A stretch of 64,000 nucleotides of DNA from Hyalella azteca (GCF_000764305.2 NW_025944763.1:186001-250000), one strand, 5' to 3'; positions 10,689-22,848 are shown, numbered from the stretch's first letter. Made by a program: numbers and translations. Notes: generated by a model from the sequence alone, not told the origin.

Positions 10689-11084
10689 TTAGATTTCAAG
10701 TTTGGCAAGTGTTGTTATATTCGCTGTTTTCCGGTGCAACGAAACCGCGAGTGCCGTGATACTCAGTTTCTCAGAAGGCGGGACGACCAACAATGAAGCA
10801 TGTACCGGAAATGCAAAAAAAAAAAAAAAACGAACTTCCTCTGCGACAATCCAAAGATCATTGCTCGACAGAACTTCATAAAGATTGTTCCTGCGATCAT
10901 TTTTTGGGCCCGTAGTAATTTTTCCGTCAAAATAAGACCATATGATTCGTAGTGTTGGTCCGCATTCGGATTTTTTATTTCCATCAAGATATGCACAAGC
11001 GAATGAGTATACGTAAATTGAGGGCATCGACTGCTTCACTTTTTTACGACATGCCGTCCATGGCTTGATGATAGCGATCGGCAT
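10689..11084 (-). CDS. Unrecognised 131-codon ORF with poly-Phe tract
   Basis: ATG at 11084 opens 131 codons in a region expected to be intronic to the minus-strand gene. Residues about 35-85 have a balanced composition (for example KITTGPKNDRRNNLYEVLSS). A run of A on the plus strand at about 10816-10831 gives a Phe run near residue 85, which is length-unstable and suspicious for a real gene. No motif or membrane segment is recognised. It could be an old transposon fragment. Confidence 0.2.
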   Translation of the reverse strand: MPIAIIKPWTACRKKVKQSMPSIYVYSFACAYLDGNKKSECGPTLRIIWSYFDGKITTGPKNDRRNNLYEVLSSNDLWIVAEEVRFFFFFAFPVHASLLVVPPSEKLSITALAVSLHRKTANITTLAKLEI

Positions 11085-11643
11085 GCGCTATAAATGGAAC
11101 CCCATAAATCCAATGTTTTGATGACCCAGCCATTTGCAAGCCTCTAATAGGCTACGGATTATCTCATTACTAGGTTGAAACTCGATGGTGCATCGATCAC
11201 AGCATTTACTGTGGCACTAAAAAAGACTGACTGGTAAGCAGAGTCTTGCATGCAATTTTCGACTGATGTGCAACCAAAATGTATCAACATGCAACAAAAG
11301 AAACTTTTTGTCCACACATGCACCAATCGCTTGTACACTTCTGTGTGTTCTGCGATATTTTGACAACTTTGTTTCGTAGGCGGCCAGTGTTCCGTTGCAC
11401 AAATGCTTATTTCAGCCTCATTTTTGAGCAGGTGTCATTGGTTCATAGTTTTTCACAAGCTCCTACAGAGATCCCAACAAACTGATTTTTACGAATTTTT
11501 AAGAACAAGTGACACGTTGAACATAGCGAGGTGAATAGGTTTTTTTCACGTCAGGATCCTAACTGGTTAAGATGTAAACGTTTTTTCCCATTAGGATAGT
11601 GATTACATATAGTCGAAGGAGACAAGCTCAGCGCATTTTTATA
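11085..11643. other. Non-coding stretch
   Basis: AT-rich, with two overlapping ORFs of 60-70 codons on opposite strands near 11220-11480 that show no motif. Leads directly into the fold-back element. Confidence 0.4.
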
Positions 11644-11947
11644 TGTCGTGCCCAAATCGCGGAATAGCCGATCTCTGGAATCCGCAGCCGGTTTGCCGAA
11701 TCTGTTGAATCAGCATTTCGTTGCTGATTCAGAAAATCGGACGTTAAAGTTAGAACATAAATCGACAGTTAGAATTAGAAAGGTTAGGTCAAGTTCGGTC
11801 AAGTTACATATATTTAAATATTAAAAAAAGAACTTGGCTGACTGACCTAACCTCAGATTTCTATAGTATAGAAATGCTGATTCTACAAATTCGACAAACT
11901 GGCTGCCGATTCCATAGAATCGGCAATTCTGCGGTTTTGGCACAACA
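11644..11947. mobile_element. Fold-back MITE with long terminal inverted repeats and TA flanks
   Basis: The outer arms (about 11644-11719 and 11872-11947) are reverse complements over about 75 bases with roughly a dozen mismatches. They begin TGTCGTGCC and end GGCACAACA. Each end is flanked by TA (11642-11643 and 11948-11949), the target duplication typical of Tc1/mariner-type elements. A second inverted pair lies inside (agaaaggttaggtcaagtt against aacttggctgactgacctaa), so nearly the whole element can fold back on itself. The centre is acatatatttaaatatt. There is no coding capacity, so it would need a transposase supplied from elsewhere. The arm divergence suggests an old insertion. Confidence 0.8.
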
Positions 11948-13149
11948 TACAGTATATACGCATACCTTTACAGAGCTCAATAACCCGTGATTAGGTAATC
12001 GTTAGGTAATCAACGCAACCACTGTTACCTTGTCAATCTCAAAACCAAAACAGTTGGTTATGTCCTATTAAAACATACAGTGCTCCAGAACACGGCCTGC
12101 GATAACTTTAATTTCAGTCATTGACGGTTATGGAGTAGTAGTAGTAAAAGATTTACTAGCGCTTCAGATAGCTATCTATTTCGCGCCGGACGGTTATGGA
12201 AGATAGCACTGGTAGGCTAGGAATAAAAATAGAAAACTTTCAAGTTTCAATATTGACACAAAAAATCTCAGAACAGATGATTAAAACAAATCTCGTTTGA
12301 AAATTTTTAGCAAAGAAAATTTTCTTTAATTGTGAAGTCCCAATAGGGAAGAATCAATATTGTTTCAACAATATTGTTTCCCGAAACTGCCTATTATGGA
12401 CAAATGACCTTATTACATTTGAAGAACACTAAATCTCAACGATGGAAGTTATCGTATTATTGAAACAAATCATCATCTGAAAAATAAGTTTGTAGCCGTA
12501 TACCTGATAAGTGACGTCCGCGGCAATCCAGGTCCAAGCTAAAGCATAACATATATAACATATATAGCTCTGGTTCTATAGGTGGTACGTCGTGATGCTT
12601 CTTGAGCGTTACAATCGCAATTTCACACAGACGCTTCACGTAACATTTTTGTTTGGACCTACAGTCTCCAGTTTTCCTTGTACAGTAGTTTACCTGACAC
12701 TTCATTCCCAGTATTCAGTTCTTTTTTTCGTTAGGAACGAATTATTTCTGTAAGTTAGATTCGTGCAGCAAACGTTCCTTGTTTTAAGATAATTAAATCT
12801 GAAATAGTCTTGCTAAAATATTGAACTGTATATAATTTATAGCTAATAATCTATTTTGTCTCTTGCATAATCTACATATACCCAGTCCGTAGGCATTGAA
12901 TACAACTCTTTGGAAACAAGTTGTTGTAATATTGCATAAGGCTTCACAAGCGTCGCAGTGTACGGCATCAACTGTTTCCATGATTCAACAATGTGAAGCC
13001 TGCTTCGATGGAAGATGTTGCTGTAAACATAAATCCAACCACATGGTGTTATCAGTTACCGGGTAGGGAGTAGTATATTTTCCAATGTATTCTATATTCC
13101 AGCAATGTGAATCATGCTCCTAAGGAATAGTTTGTTGCTATACACATAA
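11948..13149. other. Non-coding stretch
   Basis: AT-rich. Contains minus-strand ORFs of 82 codons (12457-12705) and 62 codons (12793-12981) without recognisable motifs. A weak paired resemblance (caatgtgaagcctgcttcgatggaagatgttgctg at 12989 against caatgtgaatcatgctcctaaggaatagtttgttgc at 13104, both followed by atacataaa/aaacataaa and ccacatgg/ccacgtgg) suggests an old duplication of about 115 bp. Confidence 0.4.
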
Positions 13150-13356
13150 AGCAAAACCACGTGGCGTTCAACAATTACTGTGTCGGGAGTTGCAGCGTCT
13201 AACACTTTGCTACGAGTTGGCAGGCTATGTCTGGCTGGTGATGACGCCGTGCCAATTCCCACATACCCTCGCCCGACAGCACGACTCTCCGCAGACGTCG
13301 AGGCATCGAGGGTTAAACAAGAAGCGCCAATAGTTCAGGCACACGTGCCGTTTTAA
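13150..13356 (+). CDS. Coding-like 68-codon open frame without ATG
   Basis: From the stop at 13147-13149 to TAA at 13354-13356 the frame is open for 68 codons in markedly GC-richer DNA. The peptide is rich in Ala/Val/Pro/Arg/Asp rather than Lys/Asn/Ile, for instance LCLAGDDAVPIPTYPRPTAR in the middle. There is no in-frame ATG, so it could only be a spliced terminal exon; AG acceptors occur at 13194-13195 and 13222-13223, neither with a strong pyrimidine tract. On the minus strand the same DNA holds a 35-codon ATG ORF with a GTATGT donor-like site. Strand and reality are uncertain and no family is recognised. Confidence 0.3.
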   Translation, partial: SKTTWRSTITVSGVAASNTLLRVGRLCLAGDDAVPIPTYPRPTARLSADVEASRVKQEAPIVQAHVPF

Positions 13357-14008
13357 CGTTATATTCGTTAGCGCTGGAGTTTCGATAATCTAGATTTTAG
13401 ACTCCACTAATGACATTAAAGCTCGCCAACCATCGCCCAAAATTTACAATAAACAACGTGAATTGATTTCTAATCGAACTTCGAAGCGCACACTGAAAAA
13501 TTTCCTTTAAAATTAATATTAACAGTCAGCGTTAACCGCCACGATTGAATTATTGAAAACGAGGGTGAAAATGAGCCCTCCAGAAAACCTTTTTTTTTTT
13601 AAAAAAATATTTAATGAAACTAAATCCCACACAGCGCAATAAATATGCACTTCATATATACGAATTCGAAAAAATGCCTTTAGCAAAACGCCATAGTTCC
13701 AAACGGATTGTAAATTCGAGACACGCATTATCTCTCGTTCGCTCCGAAAAAGACTTAATAAATTCTCTTACTTCAACAACACTTCCAGTGAAGTGCGGTA
13801 AATCTCGCAAGGACAAATTTTCAATAACAACGGCTTAACGGTCGCTTCGACACTTGCACGCATGCGAGAGGCTTCAGCCCACGTCAAGCAACAGCCTAGT
13901 AATGCAATTGTATTAAGAATGTTCGTTACACATGCTATGTAACATACCCTATAAGTTGAGACCTAAATACGATATAATATGAAAGGTTCTCAATGATCTG
14001 ACATACTC
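13357..14008. other. Non-coding stretch
   Basis: AT-rich, with a 10-T/7-A run near 13591-13607 and opposite-strand ORFs of about 70 codons at 13519-13838 lacking motifs. Nothing supportable. Confidence 0.4.
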
Positions 14009-14200
14009 GCAGCACACCAAGAATGTGTTGATAGATATATAGCACACCAAGAATGTGTTGATACATATATAGCACACATGCAGCACACAAAGAATGTATC
14101 GACACACATGCAGCACACAAAGAATTTATCGACACACATGCAGCACACAAAGAATGTATCGTCACACATGCAACACACAAAGAATTTATCGACACATACA
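14009..14200. repeat. 30-bp tandem repeat
   Basis: Two early units read agcacaccaagaatgtgttg with ata-rich joints. From 14080 the array settles into an exact 30-bp period of gcagcacacaaagaatgtat plus cgacacacat, with g/t variation in gaatGtatc. Since 30 is divisible by three, all frames stay open and several Cys-rich or Thr/His-rich repeat ORFs arise on both strands; I treat them as artefacts. Confidence 0.9.
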
Positions 14201-15160
14201 CATACCAAAGATGCGCGCTCGGCCATCAATCACACAAGTAATATTCAGGCCAGAATCGAGTGCGCCGAGAAAATATTTCAAGTCAACGTATGAAAAGAAC
14301 ACATTGACGTAAAGATGGGAGAATCAAATCAATACGTTGCGCAGATAAGACTAGCGAACATACATGGAGCTGGCGCACAGCCACCGAGGGTGCGACGCGC
14401 GCAGGCACGCGAATATAATAAATTATTTAAATGGTATGTCTTCTCCGCGCGCTCAACCTCTGATCTATTGCGCAGCTCTGATACTTCATCCCGTTCTAAC
14501 GCTAACACCCTAGCATTTCTAACTGTGACTGTGTGTTGTAACACGAAAGTAATGTATATCTTGATTTATACATTGGTATTTCAGAGCTGTCGTGGATGAA
14601 TGCGGATTTAGATTTTTTACTTATTACACGATGAAAAATTCACTTGCATTTCACTAAGCGGTCCAAAAACAAGTAATATCATTGGAAAATCCTCTAATAT
14701 TTCATTTTAAAAAATCGGCATTGTCATGAAGGGGAGAAAAAAGACTATAGCTCAGCAATGAATACCACGGTAATAAACATGTAATTTGATAGCTCCTGAT
14801 GAAAATACTCAGTAGTGACTTTTCCTTTACTGAATCGAGTTTACTTTCGAGAATTTTTTATAAATGAACTGCGAGAGAGATGCTTCGATTAGAGCTCCTG
14901 CGTTTGAGACATCAAGTCTGAAACAAACTACATATTCAAATCGTCGAATATCACGGAGGAAACCTAACCCGTTTTGAAAAACGCAAAAGCATCAAGGAAA
15001 CATGTTGGTACTACAAAACTGCCATACCAAGTTTGCTGATAATAGGAAAAATCAGTTCACTGTTGCGCAGAAAACTAGTCAAGAACGAGAAAAAGTACCA
15101 AGCATATATCACTCTGGCTTACCCAATCTTAACTTTATAATCATTTTTTATTCACTTAGA
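14201..15160. other. Mostly non-coding with a GC-richer spot at 14345-14530
   Basis: A plus-strand ATG ORF (14315-14599, 94 codons) and a minus-strand ORF cover the GC-richer spot. The plus peptide contains AGAQPPRVRRAQAREYNKLF near residues 20-40. Neither strand shows a motif or good splice sites. May be an exon or decayed repeat. Confidence 0.25.
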
Positions 15161-16108
15161 AATGGTTCGACAAGGTTAACATGTCAGAAATTGTTCATCA
15201 AGGTTTGACATGTCAGAAATGGTTCATCAAGGTTAACATGTCAGAAATGATTCATCAAGGTTAACAGATATGGTTCACCGACGTACACATGTTTTAAATA
15301 TTCCACCAAGTTTCACATGTCAGATATGGTTCATCAAGGTTAACAGATATGGTTCATCGACGTACACATGTTAGAAAGAGTTCATCAAGGTTCCCATTTT
15401 TGAAATGGTTGACCAAGGTTCTTATACTAGAAAAAGTTCATCAAGTTCACATGTCAGAAATAGCTCGCAAAGAAACACGTGTTTGCAAAGGTTCACCAAG
15501 GTTCACATGTTAGAAATGGTTGACCAAGGTTCACACGTCAGAAATAGTTCGGTTAAGTTCAAATGTAAATAATGGTTCACTAGTATTCATTTGCGATGAA
15601 TGGTACAATTTCTAACGCAAGATATGATTACAAAGGTTAGTACATGAGAAATTGTCCGCTAAGTTTACAATGTGAACAGTTTCTATTGTTACAAGTCAGA
15701 GACTCAGTTAACTTTGTAACTAAGTAGACTCAAAAACTGAGGTTCACATAAGTTATAGGATTTTTCCCGCTATATGTACTACAATACATCAATAGTTTAC
15801 TAATGCTCATACGTAAGAAATGGTCAAACACGGTTGACACTCGAGAAACGGTTCTTTAAGGTTCACACGCAACTGATGTCAAAATTTATCCACCAAGCAT
15901 CATGGGTGAAAAGTTGTGCAGAAAGAATTACATGTGAGAAATAATTCACCTAGGTTAACATGCAAGGAATTTCTCAACAAGGTTAAATGTGAGAAATGTC
16001 TCCCCAAGGTTAACATGCAAGGAATGTCTCGATTGGTAATATGCAAAAAATCTTTCAACTAGGTTAACATGTAAGAAATGACTCATCAAGCTTCGCAAGG
16101 TGTCAGGA
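15161..16108. repeat. Long degenerate minisatellite, about 27-bp unit
   Basis: Units approximate aatggttcatcaaggttaac followed by atgtcag, varying in length (about 22-30 bp) and sequence. The most regular copies are at 15161-15260 and 15470-15545; regularity decays towards 16100. A short outlier with two more units (gttcatcaaggtt) occurs at 16506-16560, so the array once extended further. No coding role. Confidence 0.85.
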
Positions 16109-19100
16109 AGTCATTAAAATTTCTGTGACGCATAGTAACCGATGTACTGCTTATATTAACCGAAAATTTTTCACCCTGTTAGTCTGCGAGGCTCACTGAA
16201 GAGTACAACAGAGCTATATTTCAAGTTATGTAAGCAGTTCGGATGTAATATTATGTAATTGTTGTTTGTATGATGTTTTGTTTGGAACAAGTTTTCTGAG
16301 AGTTTAGCATTAACATTGTGGTGACGTTTATTTATTGGTAAGATTTCATTATTCTCGTAGGGAGCCAATCTTTCTCACTCTTCACTTCTAATGCCAAACT
16401 TGCGTCAAACGGTGACACATCGCCGGTGTGCTCGTTACGAGATGATTTAAGATAGAAATGAAGACCACTTGCTTATTGAACAAAAAATTTGCACATGAAG
16501 CCAGCGTTCATCAAGGTTATCAGGAGAACAATAGTTCATCAAGGTTCACAATTGAGTAATAGTACAAAGAGCTTCATATGAGAACAATCTTTCCTGAATT
16601 CTGAAATTAAAGGTATACTTAGGCTTCACTTCTGTAGGGATGACTATAATGACTAACTAAGGACATCACCAAATTTGGCGCAGTACATCAACCATAAATG
16701 AGCTGAAGCATTACGCCAGATAAAAAAAATCAATAACAAATGAGCAAATAATGAAACATGTATAACGGCGAATCCTGTTTACTCGTACGTAAAGATTTAA
16801 TCCAATGTCAGCGTTCATTTAAGGCAAGTATGAGATAAGAATTCTCATACGAGTTTGAATGGAAGAACTTCTTCTGATGAGTTACTTAGGCACTCATATG
16901 AAATGCACCGACAGGCAGTCGGCCAGACTAAAGCCATCAATAGGCCAACTCAAATTTGTAAATGATTAGTATGATGAAAATGGGCTTTGCAATTAAAATA
17001 AAAAGTCTACGGACGTCGGCAGCCCATTTTTGACGGCTGAAGCTGCGGAGACCATAAGTAGCGTTAATCAAGCTTTACTTATGTCGAGGCCCATTAAACA
17101 CTTATTTTGTTCAAAACTCCCCTGTTTTGCAATTCTACTTGAAGGTCAGTACATAAGTTCCCAAATTCACATTTTTATCACATATGACTGATTTATGTTT
17201 CAAATTTGAATCTAAATATGCACATGCAAGAAGGAAATTATTATAAATATTGATGTGAATACAGCATCTTATGTGTAAATAAAACAATGAACGTGTTGCT
17301 CCTGAATTTCTTGATGGTAGTGATAGGAATGGCTAAAAAATTCCTAGACATTTTTGTCGGAGCTCAAGACGCCCCAATGGGATATTTTTTTTGAACATCA
17401 TGATATGCAAAAAATTGTAATTTTATCTTAATAACATCAACACATCTCTCAAAATATAGCTGCATTGCAGACTGGCACAGATACTAAAAGTTACGATCCG
17501 GAGTTTTTTGTGTGACTCACCAGATGTTTCTTGAATATCTCTTGACATTTTTCAGTACACTTTTATTATAGTAAGAGTAGTTGTTCTGATACCAAAATTC
17601 ATTGAAAGAGGATGCATTGCGGATGCGGAATCCGTCGTCCACAGCTGGTAAAATGAGTCGCTCTCGAAGTGTGCGTTTTATTATTTTTTTTTTATGACCA
17701 TGAATCGTCATTTTTCTATATTCTAGCCACATGGCGCTCCCGTTAAGGAAATTATCATCTTGGTGGTAAAACAAATTGGAATCGTAAGAACCTAATCGTT
17801 CGTTATTAATTTCTTAGTCCTTGAATGCGTGAACGATTGTTTTGTAACCTCACTGACGACCACTTTCTCACGAAAATGGCGAATAAGTAATTTTAAATTA
17901 TTTTGAGAACCAATTACTCCATACTGCGCATAATCATCACTATAATATCTGTATTTCCTCTCTTATGACCTAATTGCAGCTCAACCCGCTTTGTCCAGGA
18001 TAGCTTATCATTAGAACTGGCAAATACCTTCATAACGAATTGCGCTTTTCGAATAACCTGATCTTGAATTCCATTGCTGAATTTCAAATTAAAGTATTGC
18101 TAATACAAGAGGAAAACACGTTATCAACAAAATTTAATTTTCATTTAACCCCGTTGCGAAGTTTGAAAAAAATGCAAATAAAGTATTGTTTTACATAATT
18201 TCATTTCTCTTCTAATTCAATTAAATCAGTAAACAATTGACATTTTTAACACTGTATCTTCTCACTTGTTTATACTTTAGAAAAGGCATAATAGATAATT
18301 AAGTGCCATTGGCGGTTTATCAACTTCACCGGATAAGTAAAACAGTTCGTGTCTAAAAATATGTTTAAATGAGAGTGACTAATATTAGGTGAAATTTTCT
18401 AGAAATATTAAATTTTATAATTTATTTTTAATTCATTAAATAATCGAAAGACGCTTTTTCAGTAGTTGTCGATCTATCATTCGTTCTAATGTTCGAGTAC
18501 AATTATGACTGAGGGCTCACTTGCAAAAAATAACCATAAAACAAAACATAGTTATGGAAACATACAACATTCACTGAAATGTGACAACTATATCTCTATC
18601 GTACCTAGCTTCGTAGGCAGAACTGAGAAAAATTAATTATTTATACTTCATTTCAATGCTAATTTGGCAATCCCATTTGTAAAGCTACTATAATACACGC
18701 ATGAGCAATTTTATAATCTTTAATATAGCTGCTGTCTCATATATGTCTGTATTCACACATTCAATTACTTAAAAAATACCGCAAGTAAAAGAATTAAATG
18801 ATTATAGTTCCACGCTCATTCACCACAAATCTATAGTACAAATATGTCGGCTATTAAACTTTTTATAGGGTGGTCAAGATGGTGCGGCAAAGAATGGAAT
18901 TTAAACGTTTAACAATAGTACCTGGTGGCAACAACCTTGTGCGATTGGGCGTTAGCTTTAAGTGGAGGTTGTTTGAAATGTGGGACAATTATGACCTGGT
19001 CGCGGTGATTATTGTCTATTATACAAGCACTTAGCCACTAGTAAGATCTGACGTATCAACTACGGATAAGACATATATTGACACGCATAGGCGAATCATT

Positions 19101-19361
19101 AAATGGCCTAACATACAATAATAGTCATTTCATCTTTTTCATAACAGGAACTCTAGTTAGACTCACATTCACATAAGCACTGTAATAAAATACAATCCAT
19201 TGTCGTGTAAGCCACTAAGCCTAGGAACCGACATTTTTTTGGAACTGACTAAGCCGTGATCAAAAATATCAAGCTTTCAGTCAGCATTCTTGGGGGGAGC
19301 AATTCTTCCAATGGGATCATATGATGTACATTGCATCCACTTTTCATATCCGTGATATGAT
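16109..19361. other. Non-coding stretch
   Basis: About 3 kb of AT-rich, stop-dense DNA with only the 16506-16560 repeat outlier and small ORFs (minus 16171-16368, minus 17517-17774) that carry no motif. Nothing else seen. Confidence 0.5.
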
Positions 19362-19552
19362 GTATTTTTGACGACTCTCCCTTACACATACATAGGTATT
19401 TTTGATAACTCCCCTTTACATACAGATATGTATTTTTGACGACTCTCCCTTGCATACACGGTATTTTTGATGACTCCCCCTTACGTACACATAGGTATTT
19501 TTGATGACTCCCCTTTACATACACATATGTAGTTTTGATGACTTCCCCTCCG
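19362..19552. repeat. 34-bp tandem repeat, six copies
   Basis: gtatttttgatgactccccc plus ttacatacacatag starts at 19362, 19396, 19430, 19461, 19495 and 19529, giving a 34-bp period with one 31-bp copy. The minus-strand 110-codon ORF over it encodes a repeated KYLCVRKGESS-type peptide and is repeat-derived. Confidence 0.9.
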
Positions 19553-21095
19553 TAACAAAAGAACGCCCACAAGGATGTCATCGGCCACGTTCAGAACCAC
19601 TGCCACAGAACAAACCATGAAGATGGCGAGCGAAACTAAATAATCAAACATATAATAAAAGAGGTAAAGAGTTGTTATTTTATATGAAAAATACTAGAGG
19701 TAACAAACATGTGTCAGGACTCAGGAACTGTTCAATTTTTTCTGTCGTTCAGAATTGACTACATGGCAGTCAAAATGAACAATCCTCTTGGTAAGCTCTA
19801 TTAATCAACCGACTAGTTCGTTTTTTTACCCATGACTAATGATTAAACAAAAGTCGAATTCATAATTCCTTCATTCCCTTGTACAAATGTTGAGTGAGTT
19901 TATTAGTTCATGACAAGAACAATAGAACATTATTGGAGCTAGTTTTTAAATATTAATAGATGAGTTGCTGCGGTATCTATCGTGGTCACGAGACTGCACC
20001 ACGGAAGCTATTAAAAATACCATTGTAATTGCCAACAAATAAAGTTGGCAATTTGGGCCCGTACTGAATAAATCAACGTTAACTGTCTAGGACATCGGCC
20101 ATTCACAATTCGAGCGTTTGCGCGTTATGTGAAGTCGCCATCTTTAATGTCGTTGATAATTACAATCAAAGACGCACTGGCAGCGCCTATGAAAGGTAAT
20201 TAACTAAATTAAGTGTCTGGTCGCGCTAGCATGCCGACACAGAAGGGTGTATAAAGGTAAATAATTACACATATAATCGCAGAAGGGTATATCGCAATCG
20301 CTGCTGCGGAAAGGTATATATAATCGCAAGGAGATGTGAGATACAGCCAATTTGAGGTCGTCCATTCCAACACATCCGTCAATGAGGGTGAAGAGCGAGC
20401 GTATCTTCTAAAATGGTAAGGTTTGAGAAAAACTATTAACACGTCAGCCATAGAAACACCATTTCGTTCAACACTGTTTGAAAAATCTCATCATTCTAAA
20501 ATGATTCTGAATATATAAGATGTGATAAAATTCACAAATTTTTCAAGTCCAACAATGACGAGAAGTGAACTTTGGTTGTTAAATTAAAGTCTAGCATTCA
20601 AATTTGAGAAATTCAACGCGTGTGCTTTTTATATGAACACCAAAATGAACGGATTAGTGATTACACATACACCCATTTTCCACATCATCTGTTTTGCAAG
20701 AAACAACAAACAAAATATAATAAAACGAGCTGAAATTCGAGTGTTTGAGCAAGCACACTATTAATTAACATTAGATTCTGAGCTGCATGGAGATTGAACA
20801 AAAATATCCCTGGAAATACAGATAATTTAGAAAAATATATAAAGGTATCTGTAGCAATTTGGGACATGTAATACAGCATCAGGGAGTCATAGCAGTTCTG
20901 GGTTGGTATCATCTTGATTAATATTATTATACGAAAACGTTACAGCTCGATAGATTCAAAAAGCGCTTCGACTTTTAAGCTAAAACTTAGCAAGATCGAA
21001 AAAAAGTAAACGTCAGGCTTCAGTCTAATTCTAAACGTGGTGATATCAATGTTTTTTTCGCTTTCGATGTACAGTTGAGTCATCAACAAATGGTT
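19553..21095. other. Non-coding stretch
   Basis: AT-rich with no supportable gene. A minus-strand ORF at 20209-20451 overlaps a short degenerate repeat (agaagggtgtataaaggtaa, agaagggtatatcgcaatcg, aaaggtatatataatcgcaa) near 20239-20330. Confidence 0.45.
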
Positions 21096-21461
21096 TTACG
21101 CAATGCAGCTATTCTTCCTAGTTTGAGTGCCAAGTTCATGAATTAAACTGATTACTGACACACGGTCGTCAAAGTCGACTTGGAATTCGTCAAAGAGTGA
21201 TGGTGCAACAATAGCAGTCGATGAGGGATCTTGGAAGAGCAAATAACTTACGGACACAAAGCTTGATTCGTCGCAGAGAATATTACCGCGCTCGCAACAT
21301 GAATGTTTAATTGAATTATCGCGAGTATATGCAAGTAATAAAGTAAGATATGAGCAAGAGGATCGTGCCCTGCGTACAGGAACCAAGTAGTGATATACTA
21401 CAGGAGATTTCCCTTGTTTGAGCAAAGTACAGAGAAGTTCTGCAAGAAGAGAGCGGGCCAT
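21096..21461 (-). CDS. Unrecognised 121-codon ORF, coding-like
   Basis: A true ATG at 21461 opens 121 codons. The second half is Asp/Glu/Ser-rich with mixed codons (SLFDEFQVDFDDRVSVISLI near residues 85-105), unlike AT-rich noise. The first 45 residues are basic and hydrophobic. A GTAAGT donor-like word lies in frame at about 21254, so the ORF could instead be an exon ending there. No domain is recognised. It is divergent from the plus-strand ORF at 21488-21736 across only about 25 bases, and both sit in the same GC-richer patch. Confidence 0.3.
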   Translation of the reverse strand: MARSLLAELLCTLLKQGKSPVVYHYLVPVRRARSSCSYLTLLLAYTRDNSIKHSCCERGNILCDESSFVSVSYLLFQDPSSTAIVAPSLFDEFQVDFDDRVSVISLIHELGTQTRKNSCIA

Positions 21462-21487
21462 GAGCCCTCAAGCTAAGCGACCACTAA

Positions 21488-21736
21488 AAATGGGCATGCG
21501 GGCCGTGCAGTGAGTATACATTCTATCCATGCAATAGATCAAGCCTTCAAACTAGCTGCCTACAAGTCATGCAAGCCTTTAAAAGAAGACAAGGCAAGAA
21601 GAAGATAGGGTGTGCTGCAGCAGAGGTGAACTGTCGGCAATTAGAGACTGGCGCCAGCGCAGACGCAGTCGAGATATTGGACCAGACTGGACGGCCTTTC
21701 TCACCAGAAGTGCCACACAATAAACTCATTATTTAA
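21488..21736 (+). CDS. Unrecognised coding-like ORF (55 aa from ATG)
   Basis: The frame is open from 21488 and has an ATG at 21569 giving 55 residues to TAA at 21734-21736. The peptide begins MQAFKRRQGKKKIGCAAAEV, a basic start followed by an acidic middle and a Pro-containing end. The second half lies in the GC-richest part of the patch. The minus strand is also open here (60 codons), so direction is not secure. It could be a terminal exon of a plus-strand gene or a short ORF. No motif recognised. Confidence 0.3.
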   Translation, partial: KWACGPCSEYTFYPCNRSSLQTSCLQVMQAFKRRQGKKKIGCAAAEVNCRQLETGASADAVEILDQTGRPFSPEVPHNKLII

Positions 21737-22848
21737 ATTTATACCGATCTTTGTGAAGCGTCAACACCTCAGTAGTTTAAAATGCTAATATATTCGAGAC
21801 GCTCTCAAGCGCAGTTCATGGCATCACAAACTTGCATGTGCTGCAGAACGAAGCGAACGAATTTTTTATAATTGACTTGATTGAAGGGATCGATGTAGCT
21901 GCTCTTGTTTAGTTTCTGCAAGAAAGGCCAGATATAAGCAGAGTGCAGCTTACAAGCGTTAGTATGGGAGTGGTGAATGAATAATTCAAAAGCTTCACGG
22001 CGAACACTAACCGATCCAGCGCCATAACGCCCAACATTTATAGGTGTCTGCTCACAGGTGGAACCAGTTCTGGCAAAACTTGCTTAAGCCAATGAGTAAA
22101 TTTGTATAGTCTTCCAAATTACAATTTGAAGAACCTTGAGTCTCGATTTAAAATCCCTTGCACACAATTTCTTAATTGAAGCATAATTTCTTACCAATGG
22201 ATTACTTCGTACAACATCTTAATTGACGCACAATTTTTTACTAATGGATTAACGCGCACTATTTTTTAATTTCCTGCAGTCCCATGTAAGTTATTCCTTC
22301 ACGTAAAAAAAAACAATAAATTTATCTGACCAATGCAGAACATTCTATTTTTACGTGATGTATTAATTTAGACGTTCACAGTAACATTAACCTCCGGCTT
22401 TGTCGAGGCACTCGAATGTAAATGTAGAGGATTCACTCTATTGCTACAAATATCTTATCTTATTGTTAATATTATTATGAAAAAATTTAAGCCAGGTAAG
22501 GAATATTATTATAATTGCACTAATCAAACATAAATAACCACTGTTGAAAAAACAACAGACCTGAAGAATTATTTGAAATATACTCGTAAATAATAATTTT
22601 TTTACATGAAAATAAATTTATATCATGTAGTGGATTTTGATTTGCAGCACAAACGAAATGAATGAATGAATCACTAAGATATTCCTCGTACTATTGCAAG
22701 CGATTATCAGGAGAACACAATATGCAGGCCAATTACCTCAAATTTTCTTTCATAGAAATGACCATATTCCTGCAGTGAAATCATCAACTTGTGATTTAAC
22801 AAGAAACCGTCACTGAAATTAAATCCCCTATCTTCAGTACAACGTTTC
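21737..22848. other. Non-coding stretch
   Basis: AT-rich. A partial local duplication occurs at 22159-22260, where cacaatttcttaattgaagc, aatttcttaccaatggatta and aattgacgcacaattttttactaatggatt share words. No gene. Confidence 0.45.

Noticed and set aside
11765..11880. ggttaggt words as a telomeric TTAGG tract
   Set aside because: Only one or two copies, part of the inverted repeats of the fold-back MITE.
13935..14312. Several Cys- or Thr/His-rich repeat ORFs on both strands
   Set aside because: A 30-bp tandem period keeps every frame open; no independent coding evidence.
14009..16108. CRISPR-like appearance of repeats and spacers
   Set aside because: Units are contiguous or degenerate minisatellite copies in eukaryotic DNA, with no unique spacers and no cas genes.
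19249..19581. 110-codon minus ORF with repeated peptide
   Set aside because: Generated by the 34-bp tandem repeat; one 31-bp copy and irregular units fit a minisatellite, not a protein repeat.
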